From NCBI RefSeq assembly GCF_900313025.1, contig NZ_OMPQ01000012.1, forward strand, positions 1 through 64,000: 64,000 bases of DNA. Direction: 5' to 3'. A program made the translations under genes and the position numbers. Position 1 is the stretch's first letter, and every line of letters starts with the position of its first letter. This DNA comes from Pseudophaeobacter sp. EL27. GTDB taxonomy: Bacteria; Pseudomonadota; Alphaproteobacteria; Rhodobacterales; Rhodobacteraceae. Shown here in pieces: positions 58,862 to 64,000 of the stretch. Below the pieces are notes generated by a model. It searched no databases. It saw only the letters and a program-made list of their open reading frames with translations, and had not been told where the DNA came from.

Positions 58862-61153
58862 TCAGGTCTGGCGCAGCCGAACTTCAGCCCCGAGATCTTG
58901 AGGGTCTTCGATCCAATCGTGTATGGCTGCAAGCAGCGCCTTTTTGCTTATCGGTTTGCTGAGGAAATCATCCATGCCAGCCGCAAGGCATTTTTCACGG
59001 TGGGACTCCAACGCATTGGCGGTCAGGGCGATGATATGACAGCCCGGGCTTTGACTGGCGGATTCAATCTCGCGGATCTTCATCGTTGCCTCGACCCCAT
59101 CCATCACCGGCATCATCATATCCATCAGGACAATATCTGGCCGCACCTCCTTAAACCGCTCGACGGCCTCCGCCCCATTTGCGGCGATAACAATATCAAA
59201 CCCAGCATCCTTGAGCATCCGGGTCACCACCAACTGGTTGGTCCGGTTGTCTTCTGCAATCATCAGCTTGATACAATGGGCCTTCTGCGGGTGCACCGAG
59301 CTGGGAGAGGTGGCGCTCTGCTCTGGTTGCTCATGGCTGTGTGCCCGCCCCAGAACCTGCTTCAACTGCGCCGCGCGCAGGGGCTTATGTATGATATTAC
59401 AGCCCTCCAGCCCAACCTGATCGGGTTGCATCGCCGCGAGATCACCTGACGAGAGCATGACAATTGGCAGTGTCGCAAATTCTGGCATGGCATGAATGCG
59501 CCGCGCCAGTTCACGCCCGTCCATCCCCGGCATTTGGTCTTCCATGATGACAAGATCTAAACGGTCGGAAGTCAGACGCAAATCCAACATCACCTCCACG
59601 GTCTGACTTGCGCTACTGGCCTCAAGACTGTGCATGCCCCAGGCGTTCAACTGTTCCGTCAAAATCAGACGATTCAGCTCCTGACTACCAACAACCAGGC
59701 CCGTCAATCCCTGAAGAGCCAGCGGTTTTACAGGGATCTCTTCAACCTGTTCAGCAAGCGGCAAAGGCAGTTGAACCACAAAAACAGAGCCCTCCCCGGC
59801 TGTGGATTGCACTGTAACCTCCCCCCCCATCAAGGTCAGCAAACGCGCTGAGATAGCCAGGCCAAGCCCAGTACCTTCAAAATTGCGCGTCGCACCACTA
59901 TCCACCTGTTCAAAGGCACTAAAGACCGTATCAAGCCGATCTTCGGGAATGCCTATCCCAGTATCAGTGACGTTGATCGTCAGGCCGTAGCCGTTGGAAT
60001 TTTTCTCACCAGAGACATCAACATAGACATGGCCGATATCAGTGAATTTGACCGCATTGCCAATGATATTGGTAACCACCTGACGGATCCGGCCAACATC
60101 GCCCTCAAAGAACTCCGGCAGCTCGGGATCATATCGCAAGATGATCTCAATCCCCTTGGAAGTGGCCTTGGGTGAGAGCAGAGTGACCACATCCTCGATC
60201 GCGGTCTGTAGATTAAAAGGCGCTAAATCCAATTCGATCTTACCTGCTTCGATCTTGGAAAAGTTGAGGATATCATTGATAATTGTCAGCAGCGCCGCGC
60301 CAGATTTTGAAATGGTTTTCGCATAGAATCTCTGATCCTCATCCAGATCGGTCTCCATGATCAGCTCTGCCATGCCAATCACCCCATTCATCGGCGTGCG
60401 GATCTCATGGCTCATGTTGGCCAGGAATTCCGACTTGGCCTGATTGGCAATGTCAGCTTCTTCGCAGGCCCGCTCCAGAGCCAATTCGCGTTCGTTGCGC
60501 TCAATAAAGGTATCTTCCAGTACACCCACCGAGAAGTTGAGCGCCCAAAACTCCCGCGAGGCGTACCAGGGCAGTTTCCCCACTCGCCCATGTGCACCGG
60601 CTAGAACCTCCGACATCCTGAGGTGGATAGTTTGCAACGGCTGCAAGGCCAGCATGTTCAGCAAACCCAGAATGGCAGCCGACAAAGCGGCAACCGCAAG
60701 AACTGTCCACAAAATCGCATAGCGGACTCTTTCCTGGACCATGGCCTGCCCTTCCAGCATAGACCACTGCACAATCATTGTGCCGAACTTGAACCCTTCC
60801 ATTTCCACCGGTTGTTCATAGGTCACAAATTCTTCCTGTGCCGCCGCCCCCCTTCGCGTGGCAGTGGCAATCATCATGTCCTCGGCATTCAGAATTTGGA
60901 TGGAGCGGATTTTTGGGGTTCGCTCCAAAGCCTCATAAAGCCCGGTTTCCAACACAGGCACATCTTCCACAATGATGGATTCAAGCATCAACCCACTGAG
61001 CAGAGAAATAGTCAGCCCGGCCTGTTCACTCAACTGCTCGCGCATCCGATTGCCTTCGGAGCGCTGTGCAGCAGCACCCACAACCAGCGCAACCAAAAGG
61101 GCGGCCAGCGACAGCGACAGCACGATCTGAAACAGGATACCAGTGCGTTTCAT
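58862..61153 (-). CDS. Membrane hybrid sensor histidine kinase with two receiver domains
   Basis: A 763-aa sensor. TM1 is at about 5-27, followed by a periplasmic segment of about 115 residues and TM2 near 145-170 with a HAMP-like linker. The kinase core has phospho-His H249 in [16 protein letters not shown]-box [11 protein letters not shown] and G boxes [10 protein letters not shown] and [13 protein letters not shown]. Receiver 1 (about 495-620) keeps the phospho-Asp in [12 protein letters not shown] but lacks the N-terminal acidic pair (VVGSQELN). Receiver 2 (about 640-760) is complete ([26 protein letters not shown]). No Hpt domain is attached, so a partner is needed. It lies 18 bases after the PhnD-type binding protein gene. 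Confidence 0.9.
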   Translation of the reverse strand: MKRTGILFQIVLSLSLAALLVALVVGAAAQRSEGNRMREQLSEQAGLTISLLSGLMLESIIVEDVPVLETGLYEALERTPKIRSIQILNAEDMMIATATRRGAAAQEEFVTYEQPVEMEGFKFGTMIVQWSMLEGQAMVQERVRYAILWTVLAVAALSAAILGLLNMLALQPLQTIHLRMSEVLAGAHGRVGKLPWYASREFWALNFSVGVLEDTFIERNERELALERACEEADIANQAKSEFLANMSHEIRTPMNGVIGMAELIMETDLDEDQRFYAKTISKSGAALLTIINDILNFSKIEAGKIELDLAPFNLQTAIEDVVTLLSPKATSKGIEIILRYDPELPEFFEGDVGRIRQVVTNIIGNAVKFTDIGHVYVDVSGEKNSNGYGLTINVTDTGIGIPEDRLDTVFSAFEQVDSGATRNFEGTGLGLAISARLLTLMGGEVTVQSTAGEGSVFVVQLPLPLAEQVEEIPVKPLALQGLTGLVVGSQELNRLILTEQLNAWGMHSLEASSASQTVEVMLDLRLTSDRLDLVIMEDQMPGMDGRELARRIHAMPEFATLPIVMLSSGDLAAMQPDQVGLEGCNIIHKPLRAAQLKQVLGRAHSHEQPEQSATSPSSVHPQKAHCIKLMIAEDNRTNQLVVTRMLKDAGFDIVIAANGAEAVERFKEVRPDIVLMDMMMPVMDGVEATMKIREIESASQSPGCHIIALTANALESHREKCLAAGMDDFLSKPISKKALLAAIHDWIEDPQDLGAEVRLRQT

Positions 61154-61171
61154 TTCTCTGCTTTTCCAGCG

Positions 61172-62044
61172 CTAAAAGCTACGGCTTTGTTCGATAGCGT
61201 CGCGGATCAGATCGTAGTCGGCATCTTCGCTCGCCAAAAACCCATTCTTGGAAACACGCCGGACAATCTCTTCGTTTTGCGTTGCCAACATGATGTCCTG
61301 CATCGCCTGCACGATCTCACCATCAAGGTCGGCTGCCGCCAGCCAGGGCTTTGTCACATTTTCAAAAGAGAGAAGAACCCGGATAGGAACCCCCTTGGCA
61401 ACAAGTTTTCTATAGGTGCTTTCTTTCAACGCCCCAGCCGCAAACTTCCCGGCGCCAACCGCTTCGCCGACCAAATCATGCCTACCCAGATAGGAAAAAC
61501 TGTGCAGATCCTCGCCTGAAATACCAACATCGAGCAATTGCGCCTGTGCCAAGTACCGTCCGATTGTGGACAGCTCATCCCCAAAGGCGAAGGTCAGCCC
61601 CGCCAGCTCTTCCAGAGATTGGACCGGGCTGTCACGATGAACCACAATTACCCCATTGAACCGCTTTTTGCCCTTCTTGGACTCGATCGCCACGATCCGA
61701 ATCTGCGGATTGAGATCCTTGACCATGACATAGGAGGCTGGGCCAAAACGGGCGAAATCCACTTCGCCTTCGGCCAGCTGGCGAACGCCTTCGGCATATT
61801 CCTTGGCAATCGTCATCTTGATCGTGACTTTTTCTCCCAACCGCTCGGTCATCCGGTCCGCCAAAAAGGTCAGGAAGGGACGATACTTACGTACCGTTTC
61901 GGTCGGTTTGTCAGCCGCATAAGTTCCAAAAGTAAGAGTTATCTCAGCACGCGCATCATTTGGTGCAAAGCTCAACAACCCCAAGACCAGCAAAAGCAGG
62001 CCCTTCTGGGCAAAAGAAAATACAAAGCTATAAAATTGCCGCAT
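61172..62044 (-). CDS. PhnD-type periplasmic binding protein, probable sensor partner
   Basis: A 290-aa periplasmic binding protein of the phosphate/phosphonate (PhnD) type. The signal peptide (KGLLLLVLGLLSFAPNDARA) precedes LTFGTYAADKPTETVRKYRPFLTFLADRM, VRQLAEGEVDFARFGPASYV, GVIVVHRDSPVQSLEELAGLTFAFGDELSTIGRYL and LGRHDLVGEAVGAGKFAAGALKEST. The GPASY and S-G-R-type blocks match the family, although the ligand may not be phosphonate. No ABC permease or ATPase is adjacent. It is co-transcribed with the hybrid kinase, so it likely delivers a ligand-bound state to that sensor. An in-frame ATG 63 bases upstream was rejected because it would displace the signal sequence. Confidence 0.87.
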   Translation of the reverse strand: MRQFYSFVFSFAQKGLLLLVLGLLSFAPNDARAEITLTFGTYAADKPTETVRKYRPFLTFLADRMTERLGEKVTIKMTIAKEYAEGVRQLAEGEVDFARFGPASYVMVKDLNPQIRIVAIESKKGKKRFNGVIVVHRDSPVQSLEELAGLTFAFGDELSTIGRYLAQAQLLDVGISGEDLHSFSYLGRHDLVGEAVGAGKFAAGALKESTYRKLVAKGVPIRVLLSFENVTKPWLAAADLDGEIVQAMQDIMLATQNEEIVRRVSKNGFLASEDADYDLIRDAIEQSRSF

Positions 62045-62267
62045 GGTTGAGCCTCCTGGCTTAGTTGCTGCGTACCGACCACGTTGGTTATGTCTTGTAT
62101 CAACCAATAAGTGCGTTGATCACGTTAATTTTCCTTCACCTCTTCCAGAAAATTTAAGTGAAAACCCGGCTCAAGGTCTACATTTAACCATTCGGTAATA
62201 CTTTGGGTATTTTTTCATAAAATTGTTACAACTATAAAGATCTCCTCAACGGACAACAGGTCACTCA

Positions 62268-64000
62268 GTGCACATACCCTCCTTCTCCCAGAAAAAACGC
62301 AGACAATGCTGCACGTCCCTATCGGCGGCAATTCTTTTGGTTGTACCCCTTGAAGCCCAGGCCATTCCCTCACCCGAGTTGGTCATTGGCTCTGTCACCT
62401 CACTGTCGCAAGTTTTTGCTGTTGGCCTGGCCATGCTTTCCGGTGCAGGCGCAATTGTAGCTTCAAAACTGGGCCTCAAACCCACCGCCGCGGCGCAGCG
62501 CTACCCGGTTAAGCTCATTAGTGCTTTGTCGCTCTTTGTGGCCCTGCTGGCGGCGGCAAATTACTGGCAATTCAACGCACAGAAGACTGCAGAGCAGACC
62601 CGCCTGCAAGCCACTTTGCTGCGCCCTGCACAGTTTGCAGGCACTGAAATCAAGGATGACACCCTAAAAGAAACCAGTTTCTCCAAACAGGAAGGCAATC
62701 CTCTGGCCATCTCTACCGATCAGGCCGCCGCCCTGCTGGCAACCGGAGAGGCCGCTTTCTTTGACATCCGCGAAACCGGCGAAAACGCCATGGGCAGCCT
62801 GCCCGGCGCCGCCCATATCCGTTTCCCTGATTTTCTAGAGTCCCGTCCGCTTCAGCCCGGACAGCGCGCGGTGGTGTTTTGTCACAACGGCAATCGCAGC
62901 TCCGAGACCTGCGCCGAACTTGCCAAGCTGGGCATTGATTGCAGCTTTATTGCCGGGGGCATCGAGAAATGGATCGTCGAAGGGCGCTCCTTCAGCGATG
63001 CTGATGTGCAGACCCTTGCCGATCTGCGCGCCATTCCGGAATATGACAACAAGGATACCCTGCTCAGCACCGCCGACTTTACCGCGCTGGTCGAAACCGA
63101 AGATCTGCAGATCGTCGATACCCGCTACCCCGGTGATTTTGCGGCAGGCCACCTGCCGGGTGCCATCAATATTCCAATCCGCGCCCTACCAACGGATGAG
63201 CTGATGCGCCGCATCGCCGCGCTGGACGACAGGCCAACCGTGGCCGCCTGCTATGATCGACGCAGCTGCTTCATGGGGCAGGTTCTGGGGCTAGAGCTGA
63301 CCCAACAGGGTATCGATTATCAGGGGCGCTACACCCTGCCATGGGAATACTTCATTGCCCCTGCCCCCAAACCCCATGTTCAGGACTGGCTGGCAGAGCA
63401 ACAACAGACCTATTGGCAACAGGCGGTCTCGGCAGTTGCTGCGGCTTTGATCTGGACGCATGAGCGCAGCCACCTCTTGCTTGGGCTATTTGCCCTGTCT
63501 CTGCTGACCCGCCTGCTGGTACTACCTGTGGCGCTCAAATCAGAACGCGACCAGATCATTACCAATGACAGCGCCAACGAACTTGCGGCGCTCAAATCCA
63601 AACTTGCCCAGGATCCCGTGCGCAAGGCCCGTGCCATTCAGGCCTTTTATGCTGCCAAGGGGCTGACGCCTTTGCGCAACCTGACTGCACTTCTGTTTTT
63701 GCCCGTGATGATGCTTGGCGTCTCTGCCGCCGGCGAGGCCAGCGGCTTGCTCTCAATCAACCTGCTCTGGATCGCGGATCTTGGTCTGCCGGATCCGCTG
63801 TTTGCCCTGCCGCTGCTGTTTTGTGGATTGGCGGCACTCTATCTGGTCTGGGCTGTCGCCAAGACGGCGCGCCAGGTCAAGATTTGGCTGTTTCTCGGCG
63901 TGCCCGTGTTGTTTGCAATGGTCTACGGGCTCAGCGCGGCGGCCAATGCCTACCTCTGCTTCAGTCTTAGCCTGTTGCTCCTGCAACGAGCCTATGTGAC
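62268..64000 (+). CDS. Tandem rhodanese-YidC/Oxa1-like membrane fusion protein (3' truncated by window)
   Basis: Open to the window edge, 577 codons visible, GTG start. The N-terminal part has a signal-like stretch (SLSAAILLVVPLEAQA) and two hydrophobic helices (about 45-67 and 84-103). Rhodanese 1 (about 150-245) has active-site Cys in VFCHNGNRSSETC. Rhodanese 2 (about 265-350) has QIVDTRYPGDFAAGHLPGAINIP and VAACYDRRSC. From about 385 the protein becomes membrane-bound and resembles YidC/Oxa1: helix 1 with Arg in LLTRLLVLPVALKSER, a KLAQDPVRKARAIQAFYAAKGLTPLRN hairpin, then LLWIADLGLPDPLFALPLL and later helices. The stop is not reached. I judge the architecture real; it is divergent from the PhnD gene. 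Confidence 0.8.
   Translation, partial: MHIPSFSQKKRRQCCTSLSAAILLVVPLEAQAIPSPELVIGSVTSLSQVFAVGLAMLSGAGAIVASKLGLKPTAAAQRYPVKLISALSLFVALLAAANYWQFNAQKTAEQTRLQATLLRPAQFAGTEIKDDTLKETSFSKQEGNPLAISTDQAAALLATGEAAFFDIRETGENAMGSLPGAAHIRFPDFLESRPLQPGQRAVVFCHNGNRSSETCAELAKLGIDCSFIAGGIEKWIVEGRSFSDADVQTLADLRAIPEYDNKDTLLSTADFTALVETEDLQIVDTRYPGDFAAGHLPGAINIPIRALPTDELMRRIAALDDRPTVAACYDRRSCFMGQVLGLELTQQGIDYQGRYTLPWEYFIAPAPKPHVQDWLAEQQQTYWQQAVSAVAAALIWTHERSHLLLGLFALSLLTRLLVLPVALKSERDQIITNDSANELAALKSKLAQDPVRKARAIQAFYAAKGLTPLRNLTALLFLPVMMLGVSAAGEASGLLSINLLWIADLGLPDPLFALPLLFCGLAALYLVWAVAKTARQVKIWLFLGVPVLFAMVYGLSAAANAYLCFSLSLLLLQRAYV

Overview
The window looks like a chromosomal segment of an alphaproteobacterium, most likely a marine Rhodobacterales (Roseobacter-group) species. 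This is inferred from gene content and protein style only: a che operon with a CheT-like gene and CheD, a five-step hut pathway using HutF and HutG, an amaB-amaA pair, and the Zur/ZnuABC layout. No taxonomic computation was run. Coding density is high, many starts overlap the previous stop (ATGA, GTGA), and I saw no rRNA, tRNA, CRISPR array or intact insertion sequence.

1-14.0 kb: the distal part of a type VI secretion locus. tssK (cut by the window edge), tssL with an OmpA-like C-terminus, tssM, tagF and a PP2C phosphatase (pppA) run on the plus strand. A transmembrane Ser/Thr kinase (ppkA) and a small OmpA-like protein face them on the minus strand, completing a TagF/PppA/PpkA post-translational switch. 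Next come a membrane-anchored M15 peptidase, an unknown exported protein and an exported caspase-like/Sel1 protein. The sheath, Hcp, VgrG and Fha genes are not here and presumably lie upstream.

14.1-23.6 kb: a complete chemotaxis cluster. The minus-strand operon is STAS-cheY-cheA-cheW-cheR-cheY-DxxxQ protein (CheT-like). The divergent plus-strand operon is mcp-cheB-cheD. Both end in convincing hairpins.

23.7-29.5 kb: modABC molybdate uptake, then a minus-strand group of two tandem paralogues that fuse LysM to a periplasmic solute-binding domain, preceded by an unknown single-pass protein. No ABC permease or ATPase accompanies them.

29.8-37.3 kb: histidine degradation, hutF divergent from hutI-hutH-hutG-hutU, with hutC facing them. 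A perfect 14-bp palindrome sits between hutF and hutI.

37.4-55.5 kb: accessory metabolism and regulation. This includes a Rieske oxygenase with a LysR regulator, a soluble PAS hybrid kinase, an Lrp/M24/diaminopropionate-lyase/M20 group, a ClpP-like exported protein, a Cys/Met-type PLP enzyme, a GNAT, an aminotransferase, two overlapping LysR genes, and an amaB-amaA pair likely for the pipecolate branch of lysine catabolism.

55.5-58.9 kb: zinc uptake, znuA divergent from zur-znuC-znuB around a Zur-box-like palindrome. ZnuA carries an extreme His/Asp/Glu-rich insert.

58.9-64 kb: a PhnD-type periplasmic binding protein with a hybrid sensor kinase in one operon. Divergent from them is a gene running off the window that joins an N-terminal membrane region, two periplasmic rhodanese domains with active-site cysteines, and a YidC/Oxa1-like membrane domain. 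This last protein is the most unusual object in the window.
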